This document shows, piece by piece, positions 7,262-15,977 of a stretch of DNA of 64,000 nucleotides. The DNA is taken from the NCBI GenBank assembly GCA_020634035.1, contig JACKCM010000007.1:472740-536739 (forward strand). The letters run 5' to 3'. The notes under the pieces were generated by a model. It worked only from the letters and a program-made list of their open reading frames with translations, was not told the DNA's origin and did not search any database. Source of the stretch: Candidatus Obscuribacterales bacterium. Lineage in GTDB: Bacteria > Cyanobacteriota > Vampirovibrionia > Obscuribacterales > Obscuribacteraceae. A program made the translations under genes and the position numbers. Each line of letters opens with the position of its first letter. Positions within the stretch are counted from its first letter, which is position 1.

Positions 7262-8659
7262 CTAGCTCTTGGCTAGAGGTTGAGAATTTTTTTTTTCGTA
7301 TTTAGGACCGATCTCTTTCCAGTTTTTCATCATCTCTTTCTCCACATAGTTCGTGGTGACTTCGCCGGAGAGGAAGTTGGGATCATCAAGAAGCGCAAGA
7401 TGGAAGGGAATGGTTGTTGCCACCCCTTCGATGATGAAATCGGTGAGAGCCAGTCTCATTCTGGCTATAGCTTCATCTCTGTCTTTACCCCAGACCACCA
7501 GTTTGGCAAGCAGAGAATCATAAAAAGGTAAGACTGTGTAGCCGGGATAGCAAGCGCTATCGACTCGGCTCCAGGGATGTTGAGGTTCTACATAATTGTG
7601 GATGGTGCCTGGATTGGGCAGAAAGTTTTTGTTGGGGTCTTCTGCGTTGATGCGACATTCTATAGAATGACCGCGCTGGCTGGTCTCTTCCTGGGTGAAA
7701 GAGAGTTTCATTCCGGCTGCCACTCGAATCTGTTCTTTGACGATGTCGACACCGGTCACCATTTCGGTTATAGGATGCTCGACCTGAACTCTTGTGTTCA
7801 TTTCGAGGAAGTAGAAATGGTCGTCCTCAACCAGAAACTCAAGCGTACCGGCAGAAGTGTAGCCGAGGGCTTTGGTCCCTTTTACCGCTGACGAGAGCAG
7901 CTGTTCTTTGACTTTGGGATCCAGTCTGGCTGCAGGAGATTCTTCGAGCAGTTTCTGGTGTCTTCTCTGGCTCGAGCAGTCTCTTTCGAAAAGGTGCACC
8001 ACATTGCCGTGGCTGTCACCAATCACTTGTACTTCGATATGTCTTGGTCGGTCCAGATATTTTTCAACATAGACTTCGCCGCTGCCGAAATAAGAAGAAC
8101 CTTCTCTGACTGCTCCGGCAAGAGCATTTTCCACTTCTTCTTCTTTGCGGACAACGCGCAGACCTCTGCCACCACCACCGGCGCTTGCCTTGATGGCGAC
8201 TGGGTAACCATATTCAGTGGCTAGCTTCTTCACTTCTTCCACTGTGGTGACCGGGTCGGTGGTGCCGGGGACAACAGGAACTCCGGCTTTGTCCATCACT
8301 CTTCTGGACTCCACTTTGGAGCCCATCATCTTGATGACATCAGAACTGGGACCAATGAAAGTAATATCATTTTTGGCGCAGAGGTCGGCAAAATCTCCGT
8401 TCTCGGCCAGAAATCCGTAGCCCGGATGAATAGCCTCGGCCTTGCATTTCTTTGCAATATTTATGATTTGCTCTACATCGAGGTATACCTGGTTCGGAGC
8501 CCCTTCCAGCTTCCATGTTTCAGCAGCCAGCTTGACATGTTTTGAATCTTGATCGGGTTCTGAAAAAATTGCCACCGGCAGGATGTCAAGCTCGCGACAG
8601 GCTTGAATGATTCGAACTGCGATCTCGCCACGGTTGGCTATCAGAACTTTTTTGAACAT
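7262..8659 (-). CDS. accC: Biotin carboxylase subunit of an acetyl-/acyl-CoA carboxylase
   Basis: A 465-residue biotin carboxylase: ATP- and bicarbonate-dependent carboxylation of carrier-bound biotin. The N-terminal domain (L-I-A-N-R-G-E-I-A-V-R-I) is followed by an ATP-grasp domain with the K-A-S-A-G-G-G-G-R-G-L glycine loop (about 158-168). The catalytic signature E-M-N-T-R-V-Q-V-E-H-P-I-T-E follows near 288-301, then the C-terminal domain. The body matches AccC and related alpha subunits. The tail past about residue 445 is Lys-rich, runs into an A10 tract and stops, while the next frame continues into a biotinyl domain. It is the first gene of a minus-strand operon with the carrier, ispF and the monooxygenase. 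No carboxyltransferase gene is present here. Confidence 0.93.
   Translation of the reverse strand: MFKKVLIANRGEIAVRIIQACRELDILPVAIFSEPDQDSKHVKLAAETWKLEGAPNQVYLDVEQIINIAKKCKAEAIHPGYGFLAENGDFADLCAKNDITFIGPSSDVIKMMGSKVESRRVMDKAGVPVVPGTTDPVTTVEEVKKLATEYGYPVAIKASAGGGGRGLRVVRKEEEVENALAGAVREGSSYFGSGEVYVEKYLDRPRHIEVQVIGDSHGNVVHLFERDCSSQRRHQKLLEESPAARLDPKVKEQLLSSAVKGTKALGYTSAGTLEFLVEDDHFYFLEMNTRVQVEHPITEMVTGVDIVKEQIRVAAGMKLSFTQEETSQRGHSIECRINAEDPNKNFLPNPGTIHNYVEPQHPWSRVDSACYPGYTVLPFYDSLLAKLVVWGKDRDEAIARMRLALTDFIIEGVATTIPFHLALLDDPNFLSGEVTTNYVEKEMMKNWKEIGPKYEKKNSQPLAKS
7287..7296 (-). other. A10 slippery tract joining the accC and biotin-carrier frames
   Basis: On the coding (minus) strand there are ten consecutive A's within GAA-AAA-AAA-AAT near the end of accC. 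One extra A in the transcript, or a -1 ribosomal shift, moves translation from the AccC frame (which ends after 8 further codons at 7262) to the carrier frame, which has no stop until 6837. Such tracts are known sites of RNA polymerase slippage. A homopolymer assembly error is the main alternative. Confidence 0.6.
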
Positions 8660-8704
8660 GTCTACTTCTATCCTTGTCAGAGGCAGGGTTATACGCAGCT
8701 AAAT

Positions 8705-8746
8705 TAGCTTTCACCGGAGGCATATGTCCCGGTGACCTCTAAGCTA
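8705..8746. other. Long imperfect hairpin in the accC/dehydrogenase intergenic region
   Basis: TAGCTT-TCACCGG (8705-8717) pairs with CCGGTGA-cctct-AAGCTA (8729-8746), a 13-bp stem interrupted by a 5-nt bulge with an 11-nt loop. It lies about 45 bp upstream of the accC start. It could be an operator or a leader structure of the accC operon. I see nothing else definite in this 258-bp gap; a TTGACT at 8833-8838 has no good -10 partner. Confidence 0.4.
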
Positions 8747-8917
8747 TCAGCAAAGGAATAAAAAGGAATTAGAAAACAGGAAAATATCATTTTTCAGTGG
8801 GCGATCCGCCGACCGATCCGCTTTCAAAACTGTTGACTTCTTAATATTCGCCCGGTGAATAATGATAGGATCTACTGGTCAGGCAAAACACACCAAGTTG
8901 AAAGAAAGCATTTTTTC

Positions 8918-9793
8918 ATGGCTAAGTCTTCGACATTTACCAGAGTATTCATGGCAGGCAGCGGATTCATGGGAAGGGCAATCGCCTTTCTTATCGTGAG
9001 TCGGACTAATGCTTCTGTCGAACTCTTCGACGTATCGGAAGATTCTCTCAAGCTGGCAGCTGCCGAAATAGAGAAGTACGGGCGGAAGTCCGTCGAGAAA
9101 GGTATTCTCACCGAAAAGGACTTCGCCGATGCCAAGGGGCGCATTCACTACAGCGGTGATCTTCAATCCGCGAAAGATTGCGATCTGGTCATAGAAGCGA
9201 TTCGCGAAGATCTGGAGACCAAGCGAGAGCTGTTCTCTAAACTTGATAGCATCTGTGGCGACACCACTGTTTTCGCCTCTAATACTTCATCGCTTCCCAT
9301 AACCAGTCTTGCTTCGGCAACGAAGCGCTCGGACCGCTTTATTGGAATGCACTTCTTCTCTCCAGCCCATGTGATGAAGCTGGTGGAGATTATTCCCGGT
9401 GTTGATACCTCCACCGAAACCATCGATCGTGTACGCAAGTTCGGCGAAGAGATGGGCAAAACTATCATCAAGTCCCTTGACTTTCCCGGTTTCATCACCA
9501 CCCGCCTGGGGATGGTCCTTATCAATGAAGCGGCATTCGCTTTAATGGAAGGGCTCTCCACGCCGGAGGAGATCGATACCGGTATGACCCTGGGCTACAA
9601 TCATCCCATGGGTCCCTTAACTCTGGCGGATTTCATCGGGCTGGACGTCGTTCTTCATATTATGGAGACGATGCAATCCGGTTTCGGTGATACAAAATAT
9701 CGTCCCTGTCCGGTTTTGAGACAACTCGTTTCTGCCGGTCACCTGGGACGCAAGACAGGCAAAGGATTCTATGATTATGGTGGCAAAGGGTGA
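8918..9793 (+). CDS. 3-hydroxyacyl-CoA dehydrogenase
   Basis: A 291-residue protein from the ATG at 8918, about the usual length of single-domain 3-hydroxybutyryl-CoA dehydrogenases (Hbd/PaaH). An upstream in-frame ATG at 8855 would add a 21-residue polar tail unlike the family. The N-terminal Rossmann fold shows M-A-G-S-G-F-M-G. The catalytic region has S-N-T-S-S-L and G-M-H-F-F-S-P-A-H-V-M-K-L-V-E, giving the Ser, His and Asn expected. The C-terminal domain has the usual L-G-Y-N-H-P-M-G-P-L-x-L-A-D substrate segment. It oxidises (S)-3-hydroxyacyl-CoA with NAD+, or reduces the ketone in synthesis. Its stop overlaps the glycosyltransferase start by 4 bp (GTGA), showing an operon. Confidence 0.9.
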   Translation: MAKSSTFTRVFMAGSGFMGRAIAFLIVSRTNASVELFDVSEDSLKLAAAEIEKYGRKSVEKGILTEKDFADAKGRIHYSGDLQSAKDCDLVIEAIREDLETKRELFSKLDSICGDTTVFASNTSSLPITSLASATKRSDRFIGMHFFSPAHVMKLVEIIPGVDTSTETIDRVRKFGEEMGKTIIKSLDFPGFITTRLGMVLINEAAFALMEGLSTPEEIDTGMTLGYNHPMGPLTLADFIGLDVVLHIMETMQSGFGDTKYRPCPVLRQLVSAGHLGRKTGKGFYDYGGKG

Positions 9794-11019
9794 TATCTAT
9801 TAGTATTTACATGGTGAGCACCCTCTTCATTCTCGGGTTGTTTTTACTCACCTGCGCGTTTTACTACTGCTTGAAGACGGTGGACAAATCGACCATCGCC
9901 GATTCCGACCTGCCTTTTATCTCGGTTTTGATTCCGGCAAGGAACGAAGAAGGCAAGATAGAACGCTGTATCGAGTCTATTCTCAATCAGGACTATCCTA
10001 ATTTCGAGTTGATCATCATCGACGATCGCTCTACCGATCGCACCGGAGAGATCATCGCAGGCTACGCCGAAAAAGATCCCAGGATCAAGTTCGTTCAGGG
10101 TAAAGACGCTCCGGATGGATGGATAGGCAAGTGCAACGCCCTGGCCCATTCTGTGCGCTATGCATCCGGGGACTGGTTCATCTTCACCGATGCCGACACC
10201 TATCATCACCCCAACTCTTTGAGAGACGCAGTCAGTTATGCCGTGGAGAGCAAGCTCGACCTTCTCTCTTTCGTGCCGGTTCAAGAACTTGGCAGCTTCC
10301 CGGAGCGACTGGTTATGCCGGTTCTCCTCAGCTCTTTTCTGCTCGGTGATCCTTTTAACACCGTCAACGACCAGGACGCCAAGCGCGCTTATGCCTACGG
10401 TCAGTACGTCATGTGCCGCCGTGATCCTTATATAGCCACCGGTGGTCACCAGGCGGTGCGGGACGAGATCGTCGAAGATCACGCCATGGCAAGGGTCTTC
10501 AAAGAGAAGGGCTATAAGATTGGCGTCGCCGACGGCAAATCTCTTTATTCGGTCCGCATGTACACCGACTGGGAATCGATGTGGCAGGGTTGGACAAAGA
10601 ACCTCTATTCTTTCATCGACAGCAAAGTAAGCAACCTGTTCATCATTCTCGTTTTGATGAACACTGTGCTGCTCTTGCCCTATTTCGAGCTGGCCTGGGT
10701 GATTGCTGAGTGGATCGAAGGGGATGTCACAGTCAGTCTTTACAGGCTCACTTTCTTTGTGCTTGCTCAATATGTAGTGCTTTTCTCCTGGTTCAAGCGC
10801 GTTTCGGAGCATCATGCCGGAACCAACTGGATGCATTTTTTCCTGATTCCGTTTGGTGGCGTGGCTGTCTCCGGTCTATTTCTGCATGCCGCTTATTTAG
10901 TTCTTTTCGGAGAGCAGGTCAGTTGGAAAGGTCGCAAATATGTGGTCAGCACCCAGAAGACCATCAAGTCGTCTCGCGGCATCGAGAAAGCCAAGCTCAT
11001 GCCTGATGTTTCCGATTAG
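9790..11019 (+). CDS. Membrane-associated family 2 glycosyltransferase (HpnB-like)
   Basis: A 409-residue inverting GT2 enzyme. An N-terminal membrane helix (about 5-25) is followed by the GT-A domain: I-P-A-R-N-E-E near 47, D-D-R-S-T-D near 83, and the metal-binding F-T-D-A-D near 125. A C-terminal acceptor motif of Q-G-W-T-K-N type is followed by three or four membrane helices. This layout matches HpnB-type and carotenoid/lipid glycosyltransferases, which add a sugar to a membrane lipid; the acceptor is unknown. Translation starts at a GTG at 9790 overlapping the previous stop, or at an ATG at 9811. The Hfq-like gene follows after 2 nt. Confidence 0.82.
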   Translation: MISISIYMVSTLFILGLFLLTCAFYYCLKTVDKSTIADSDLPFISVLIPARNEEGKIERCIESILNQDYPNFELIIIDDRSTDRTGEIIAGYAEKDPRIKFVQGKDAPDGWIGKCNALAHSVRYASGDWFIFTDADTYHHPNSLRDAVSYAVESKLDLLSFVPVQELGSFPERLVMPVLLSSFLLGDPFNTVNDQDAKRAYAYGQYVMCRRDPYIATGGHQAVRDEIVEDHAMARVFKEKGYKIGVADGKSLYSVRMYTDWESMWQGWTKNLYSFIDSKVSNLFIILVLMNTVLLLPYFELAWVIAEWIEGDVTVSLYRLTFFVLAQYVVLFSWFKRVSEHHAGTNWMHFFLIPFGGVAVSGLFLHAAYLVLFGEQVSWKGRKYVVSTQKTIKSSRGIEKAKLMPDVSD

Positions 11020-11021
11020 CC

Positions 11022-11249
11022 ATGTCGATTAGCAGTCATGATGGCAAGCGGCCCAGTGTGGCGGAGCTGCAGAGCTTTGTCCGGGGGCGGGTCAAACTGC
11101 AGTTTCATTCGGTGGACGGAACCTCTTTCGAGGGGGTTTTGAAGTGGTTTGATCAAGATGCCTTCTGTCTGATCAAAGATGATGGAAGCACCATCACCTT
11201 GATCAAGCGCAATGTCCTGGGTTATGGACCGCTTGTAAGCAAGAGCTGA
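11022..11249 (+). CDS. Hfq-like Sm-fold RNA-binding protein, cyanobacterial type
   Basis: A 75-residue protein, predicted to have an N-terminal helix followed by a five-strand Sm fold. The Sm1-like part reads V-K-L-Q-F-H-S-V-D-G-T-S-F-E-G-V-L-K-W-F-D and the Sm2-like part T-L-I-K-R-N-V-L-G-Y-G-P. It has the D-x-F-C-L-I core typical of divergent cyanobacterial Hfq and lacks the K-H motif of enterobacterial Hfq. Known cyanobacterial Hfq binds the type IV pilus ATPase rather than acting mainly in sRNA pairing, so an RNA role here is not certain. It starts 2 nt after the glycosyltransferase stop, an unusual operon partner. Confidence 0.65.
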   Translation: MSISSHDGKRPSVAELQSFVRGRVKLQFHSVDGTSFEGVLKWFDQDAFCLIKDDGSTITLIKRNVLGYGPLVSKS

Positions 11250-11285
11250 TCTCGATTGCTTCGTATCTTCTCGATAGTGATTCTG

Positions 11286-11304
11286 GTTAAATTTGTTATT
11301 TAAC
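11286..11304. other. AT-rich palindrome upstream of mreB
   Basis: GTTAAAT and ATTTAAC flank a 5-nt TTGTT spacer, a perfect 7-bp inverted repeat in the 170-bp gap before mreB. A short T-run (AGTTTTT, from 11310) follows, so it may be a weak terminator for the upstream operon. Its AT-rich symmetry would also suit a protein-binding operator. Confidence 0.35.
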
Positions 11305-11419
11305 GGTAATAGTTTTTCCGGTCCGCTCTATATGCACTCACTATGCCTTTGTGCTGGTGGGCATTTGAAGCGGGTCATGCTAGACTTAGGCCTGGTAAAG
11401 AATATTTGGGGCTTTCGGA

Positions 11420-12469
11420 GTGATTAATCTAGTGGGCAGCTGGTTTAAAGGACTGCTGAGCAAAGGTGTCGGTGTCGACCTGGGAACCGCCAACACGCTC
11501 ATTTACCTTGAGGGTCAAGGTGTTGTGTTGAGGGAGCCTTCGGTGATCGCCATCGATACCAACACTAATTTGCCGCTTGCAGTCGGTGAAGAGGCAAGAG
11601 CGATGATTGGCCGTACTCCCCAGGGGGTAGCCGCATCCCGACCATTGCGCGATGGAGTAATCGCCGAGCTTGATCATGCCAAGCTCATGCTGAGCGAGTT
11701 CATCAAGCGAGTCTCCCAGAATTCATCGGGTATCCGCAGATCGGACATCGTCATTGCTGTTCCATCCGGAATCACCAGCGTCGAGAAAATCGCCATCCAC
11801 AACGTGGCCGAGTACGCCCGAGCCAATCGTGTTTTCCTTCCGGAAGAGACCATGGCTGCTGCTATCGGTGCCGATCTTCCTGTGACGGAACCTACCGGTT
11901 CAATGATCGTTGATATCGGCGGCGGTACCAGTGAAGTGGCGGTGCTCAGTCTCTCCGGTATCGTAGTGAACGAGTCGGTTCGTATAGCCGGCGACGAGTT
12001 GAACGACGCTATCAGAAGCTATCTCAAAAAGGTCCACAGTCTGGAAATCGGCGAAAAGACTGCTGAAGAGCTGAAGTTCAGACTCGGCTCCGCCTGGAAA
12101 ACCGAAGAGAACGACAAGTACAATGTGCGTGGTCTCAATCTTATCAACGGCCTGCCCCGGACGGTAACAGTCAGCCGTGGAGAAGTGCGAGAAGCGATTA
12201 AAGAGCCGCTTTCTCAAATTGTCGATACTGTCAAAAGAACCCTTGAAAGGACTCCTCCTGAACTGGCAGCCGATATCTATAACCGTGGTATCGTCGTTGT
12301 CGGTGGTGGTGCGTTGCTCCAGGGCCTCGACGAATTGATCTCGAGCGAGACCGAAGTGCCCGTGTTCATCGGAGACGATCCGCTGTCGGCGGTGGCGATA
12401 GGCACCGGTAAGATGCTTACGGATCCCACTTATAATCGCGTGCTCGAACTCTGCCAGATCAACAAGTAG
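11420..12469 (+). CDS. mreB: Rod-shape actin homologue MreB
   Basis: A 349-residue bacterial actin that polymerises under the membrane and directs lateral wall synthesis. The nucleotide-binding motifs are complete: phosphate 1 G-V-D-L-G-T-A-N-T-L-I-Y near residue 18, phosphate 2 I-V-D-I-G-G-G-T-S-E near 165, and the adenosine motif V-V-V-G-G-G-A-L-L near 293. An N-terminal amphipathic segment (S-W-F-K-G-L-L) could bind membrane. The first possible start is GTG at 11420; a GTG at 11432 has a better placed GGAG site. mreC, mreD and the elongation transpeptidase follow, so this is a complete elongasome operon. Confidence 0.97.
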   Translation: MINLVGSWFKGLLSKGVGVDLGTANTLIYLEGQGVVLREPSVIAIDTNTNLPLAVGEEARAMIGRTPQGVAASRPLRDGVIAELDHAKLMLSEFIKRVSQNSSGIRRSDIVIAVPSGITSVEKIAIHNVAEYARANRVFLPEETMAAAIGADLPVTEPTGSMIVDIGGGTSEVAVLSLSGIVVNESVRIAGDELNDAIRSYLKKVHSLEIGEKTAEELKFRLGSAWKTEENDKYNVRGLNLINGLPRTVTVSRGEVREAIKEPLSQIVDTVKRTLERTPPELAADIYNRGIVVVGGGALLQGLDELISSETEVPVFIGDDPLSAVAIGTGKMLTDPTYNRVLELCQINK

Positions 12470-12482
12470 CGGGGCTCTTGAT

Positions 12483-13292
12483 GTGGCCAGTCCAAATGAG
12501 CCCAGATTATTCGAGCAGACCGATTCAATAGCAGAGATAGTCTTCGTCGTTATCGTGATCGTCATGTTGGTCGGACCGGTTTCCGGGGGGATTCTCTCGG
12601 TCAGTGGCTGGGCTTCATCCATCCTGAACAAGAGTTTCGACAAAGTCGAATCGACCAAGAATCTTGCAGAAAAGCTGCTCGAGTCATCTAATCGGATTCG
12701 AGAACTGGAACAGAAGTTGACCGATGCGGAGCTTGAGCTTTCTACATTGCGTCGGCAGGCCAGGGATACCAATTCTTTGCGGCAGATGCTCGGTCTCAAG
12801 AAAAAATTGACCCGTGGCACCATCGCTTGCGAAGTGGTGGCACGTAATCCGGATAACTGGTTCGAACAGGCTGTTCTCGATAAGGGTGACCAGGACGGAG
12901 TCTTGAAGGGCAGTGCGGTGATAACCGCCGATGGAATAGTAGGTCAGGTGGTGAGCACTTCAGAACATGCCGCCGTAGTTAGGTTGATAACCGATCCTGA
13001 TCAAAAGCTCGGTGTGGTTATTAAGCGCATAGGGCTTCCCGGCATCATCTCCGGCAACGGCCAGAATCTGGCGGTGATGGACTTCGTGCCGGTGGGAACC
13101 AATGTGGATGTCGGAGACGAGATTGTCTGCTTTGGTAAGGGGGGGACTTTTCCCGACAATCATCCGGTCGGAACCATAGCTGCGGTGCGGCGCGATACTA
13201 ATGGCGCCTCTATGCAGATCGATGTGAAGTTGACCGAAAACTGTTACGATTTAAACCAGGTGCTGGTACTCCCTCCTCTGGAAGAGTACTGA
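12483..13292 (+). CDS. mreC: Rod-shape-determining protein MreC
   Basis: A 269-residue inner-membrane protein of the elongasome. One N-terminal transmembrane helix (about 19-42) is followed by a coiled coil (about 58-100) with heptads ending in L-R-Q-M-L-G-L. The periplasmic double beta-barrel domain contains the family pattern R-N-P-D-N-W-F-x-x-x-x-L-D-K-G and G-V-L-K-G-S-A-V-I-T. MreC links MreB inside to PBP2 outside. The start is a GTG at 12483; the ATG at 12481 is in another frame. It lies 13 nt after mreB. Confidence 0.95.
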   Translation: MASPNEPRLFEQTDSIAEIVFVVIVIVMLVGPVSGGILSVSGWASSILNKSFDKVESTKNLAEKLLESSNRIRELEQKLTDAELELSTLRRQARDTNSLRQMLGLKKKLTRGTIACEVVARNPDNWFEQAVLDKGDQDGVLKGSAVITADGIVGQVVSTSEHAAVVRLITDPDQKLGVVIKRIGLPGIISGNGQNLAVMDFVPVGTNVDVGDEIVCFGKGGTFPDNHPVGTIAAVRRDTNGASMQIDVKLTENCYDLNQVLVLPPLEEY

Positions 13293-13321
13293 TCTGATCT
13301 GAGGGGTGTAAGACCGAGACA

Positions 13322-13930
13322 ATGTCTTTCTTGACGAACAGAACGAGAGGACGAATCGGAGCGCTTGGATTTTGCGTTCTTATAGTCGCTATCGTCTGGA
13401 TGTTGCAGATGGCTGTTCTGAGCCAGATTCGGTTGGATGAAGTGCAATGCAATCTTGTTCTCACCTTCACCATTGTCTGGGGCATTACTTTCGGTTCTCC
13501 CCTTGAAGCGCCCACCCTCGACGAACTTCGATTAAGCACCCTCAAGTCGGTTCTCCTCCGGCAGCTTCTCTCGGGCTCTCTTTCCGCCGCGCTGCTCGGA
13601 GCCGTATTTGCCTCGCTCTATTCATCGGTATTGCCTATCTATCCGATTGCCTATCCGATTGTCGGATGGACCGCCGGTTATTTCTGTTTGAAAAAATTCA
13701 ATCGGGCTCTTATCTTTTGCATTCCGCTGGTTTTGATCTTTACCTTTCTGTCCGAGATGATCACCGCCTTCCAGCTTCTCGTTTTGCAAAGACCGGGAGT
13801 GATAGAGAATTTCGTTAGAATCGTTCTTCCTGAAGGGGTGCTCAACTCTTTGATTGCACCCTTTATCTTCTTCCCCATGCGTGGCTGGATCGAGTTCACT
13901 CGCTTGAAAGAGCTGGAGGTCAGTCGATGA
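13322..13930 (+). CDS. mreD: Rod-shape-determining protein MreD-like
   Basis: A 202-residue hydrophobic protein with five or six predicted membrane helices, positioned exactly where MreD is expected (between mreC and the PBP2 gene). MreD is poorly conserved in sequence, so the call rests on topology, length and context. Its C-terminus is polar (R-L-K-E-L-E-V-S-R) and its last 4 bases overlap the start of mrdA (ATGA). Confidence 0.85.
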   Translation: MSFLTNRTRGRIGALGFCVLIVAIVWMLQMAVLSQIRLDEVQCNLVLTFTIVWGITFGSPLEAPTLDELRLSTLKSVLLRQLLSGSLSAALLGAVFASLYSSVLPIYPIAYPIVGWTAGYFCLKKFNRALIFCIPLVLIFTFLSEMITAFQLLVLQRPGVIENFVRIVLPEGVLNSLIAPFIFFPMRGWIEFTRLKELEVSR

Positions 13931-15726
13931 GCTCCTCGGTTACCGACAACGAGAGAACCGAGCGGCTTCTGGTCAAGTCATTTGTACTTGCATCGGTGGT
14001 CACGGTTTTGATGCTTTTATTAGTGGCAAGACTTTTCTGGCTGCAAGTCTTGCAGAATAAATACTATCAAGGAGCTGCTGAAGAGAACTCCACCAGGGTG
14101 ACTTTTCTACGGGCGCCGCGGGGCAGTATCTATGATCGGCACGGCACTTTGCTTGCCACCAACAAACAGTCAATTTCGATGATCGTCATCCCGAACCAGT
14201 TAGAGCATCTAGAAGAGACCTCTCGTCGACTTTCTAGAATTCTCAAACTGGAATATCCTGAAGTGCTTGATCGATTGATGAAAGCAAAAACTTCCCAGTC
14301 GGTAACACCGGTGGTGGTGGAGCGAGATCTGGATATGGAGATTGTCAGCCGGTTCTATGAAAGCAAAATATTTCTACCCGGAATCGACATTCTGCCTGAT
14401 ATCAGCAGAACTTATCCCTATGCCGATGTCACTGCCCATGTGCTTGGCTATTGTGGCGAGATCACCAGCTCTCAGCTCAAGCGGACCGAGTCTCGCAAAA
14501 TGGGTGATGTCATCGGCCAGGCTGGTATCGAAAATCTCTATGACGATCAGCTCAGGGGTGTCGATGGAGAACAGCGTATAAGAGTCAACGCATCGGGTCA
14601 GGCGTTTTCGAAGGATACAGCTCACCCGGTGGTGACGAAGAAAGCGAAGGCGGGTATGCCTGTTGTGCTCTCTCTTGATCTTGATCTACAGCGAGCAGCC
14701 TACAACGCCCTCGGGGAAAAATCCGGAGCGGTGACCGCCATGGACCCGCAGTCGGGTGAAGTGCTTTGTATGGTCTCGCGGCCCAGTTATGATCCCAATA
14801 TTTTTACCCGGCGTCTTACTAAAGAGGACAGAAAGGTTTTAATGGACCCCAGGCATCCTCTGCATAACCGTGCCCTGGCAGGCTTTCCTCCTGGATCAAT
14901 ATGGAAGCCTATTACTCTTCTGGCTGCCCTGGAGAATAAGGTGGTCAATCTTGATACCAAGCTGGTTGTTTCGGGTGGTATTTCTCTTGGTGGCTATACA
15001 TTCCATGACTGGACCGGTAAGGGCGGTGTCTATGATCTGGTTAAGTGTCTTGCCTGGTCCAGGGATACCGCTTTCTATCAGATGGCCATGGGGCTCACCC
15101 CTGAGATGATTAAAGAATGGGGCGAAAATTTTGGTGCCGGGCGTAAGACCGGTGTTGAATTGCCTAACGAAAAAAGTGGTCTGGTACCGGATGCAGAGTG
15201 GAAAATGAACCGCCTGCGTGAGACCTGGTACAAAGGCAACACCCTTCATATGTCTATCGGTCAGACCTATCTACAGGTGACACCTTTGCAGGCCGCTAGA
15301 ATGTACTCTGGTATCGGAATGCGTGGTCGGGTACCGGCTTCGCACCTGGTGATTAAAATAGGCGAGCGCCAGATTCCGGCGCCGAAACCTGAGGTCTATC
15401 GTCCTACTGAAGCCTATATGAAATGCGTGACCGATGGACTTTATGCGGTAGTTCACGGTGGCACCGGTGGTAGAGCCAGGTTAGAGTCGGTGGCTGTCTC
15501 TGGAAAGACCGGCTCCGCCGAGGCCGGCGTGAAAGGCAGCAAGACCCATGCCTGGTTCGCTTGTTATGCTCCTTCGGACAAACCAGAGATTGCAGTGGCT
15601 GCTTTCGTGGAACATGGAGGTCACGGTGGATCTGGTGCCGCACCACTCTGCAAAGCTGTTCTCGAGCAGTACTTCGGTTTGAAAAACAATGCCGTGGTTG
15701 CCACCAAACCCAAGGGCGGGCACTGA
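13927..15726 (+). CDS. mrdA: Peptidoglycan transpeptidase PBP2 of the elongasome
   Basis: A 599-residue class B penicillin-binding protein that cross-links lateral peptidoglycan. One N-terminal membrane anchor (about 17-38) is followed by the dimerisation/pedestal domain, with R-G-S-I-Y-D-R-H-G near 66. The transpeptidase domain has the active-site S324-x-x-K327, the second motif S378-R-D380 (an S-x-D form as in E. coli PBP2) and K527-T-G529. The start overlaps mreD, so translation is likely coupled. The partner glycosyltransferase rodA is not in the window. Confidence 0.95.
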   Translation: MSSSVTDNERTERLLVKSFVLASVVTVLMLLLVARLFWLQVLQNKYYQGAAEENSTRVTFLRAPRGSIYDRHGTLLATNKQSISMIVIPNQLEHLEETSRRLSRILKLEYPEVLDRLMKAKTSQSVTPVVVERDLDMEIVSRFYESKIFLPGIDILPDISRTYPYADVTAHVLGYCGEITSSQLKRTESRKMGDVIGQAGIENLYDDQLRGVDGEQRIRVNASGQAFSKDTAHPVVTKKAKAGMPVVLSLDLDLQRAAYNALGEKSGAVTAMDPQSGEVLCMVSRPSYDPNIFTRRLTKEDRKVLMDPRHPLHNRALAGFPPGSIWKPITLLAALENKVVNLDTKLVVSGGISLGGYTFHDWTGKGGVYDLVKCLAWSRDTAFYQMAMGLTPEMIKEWGENFGAGRKTGVELPNEKSGLVPDAEWKMNRLRETWYKGNTLHMSIGQTYLQVTPLQAARMYSGIGMRGRVPASHLVIKIGERQIPAPKPEVYRPTEAYMKCVTDGLYAVVHGGTGGRARLESVAVSGKTGSAEAGVKGSKTHAWFACYAPSDKPEIAVAAFVEHGGHGGSGAAPLCKAVLEQYFGLKNNAVVATKPKGGH

Positions 15727-15900
15727 GAAGGACAGGACTTTTCTTAGAATTGGCTTATCCTTGTTTCTGTCGAAACCAGGACGTTCTGGTACTATCGGTA
15801 ATACAATACGCTGCTTGAATATATGTATCTTATTTGCAGTGGTGGCTTTATATACTGTAAATGCCAACCTCGCTCACCAAATACGGCACCAAGGCTTAAC

Positions 15901-15930
15901 TGGACAGGTACTGGTTCTTTCTAGGATAAT
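15901..15930 (+). promoter_or_regulatory. Sigma-70-like promoter for the coiled-coil gene
   Basis: TGGACA (15901-15906) and GATAAT (15925-15930) are separated by 18 bp and each matches the consensus at five of six positions. Transcription would start near 15937, giving a leader of about 40 nt that carries the GGAGAGAG ribosome site of the gene at 15978. Confidence 0.5.
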
Positions 15931-15977
15931 TTCGCTTGGCAGAGTATAAATTTTTGAGTTTAGAATTGGAGAGAGTC

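Noticed and set aside
9844..10836. 330-codon minus-strand frame within the glycosyltransferase gene
   Set aside because: The plus-strand frame has clear GT2 motifs and membrane helices; the antisense product has no recognisable domain.
11358..11386. Promoter for mreB
   Set aside because: TAGACT at 11381 could be a -10 box, but no -35 box is found at 16-18 bp.
11900..12823. 307-codon minus-strand frame across mreB and mreC
   Set aside because: It is antisense to two certain genes and has no domain or start signals.
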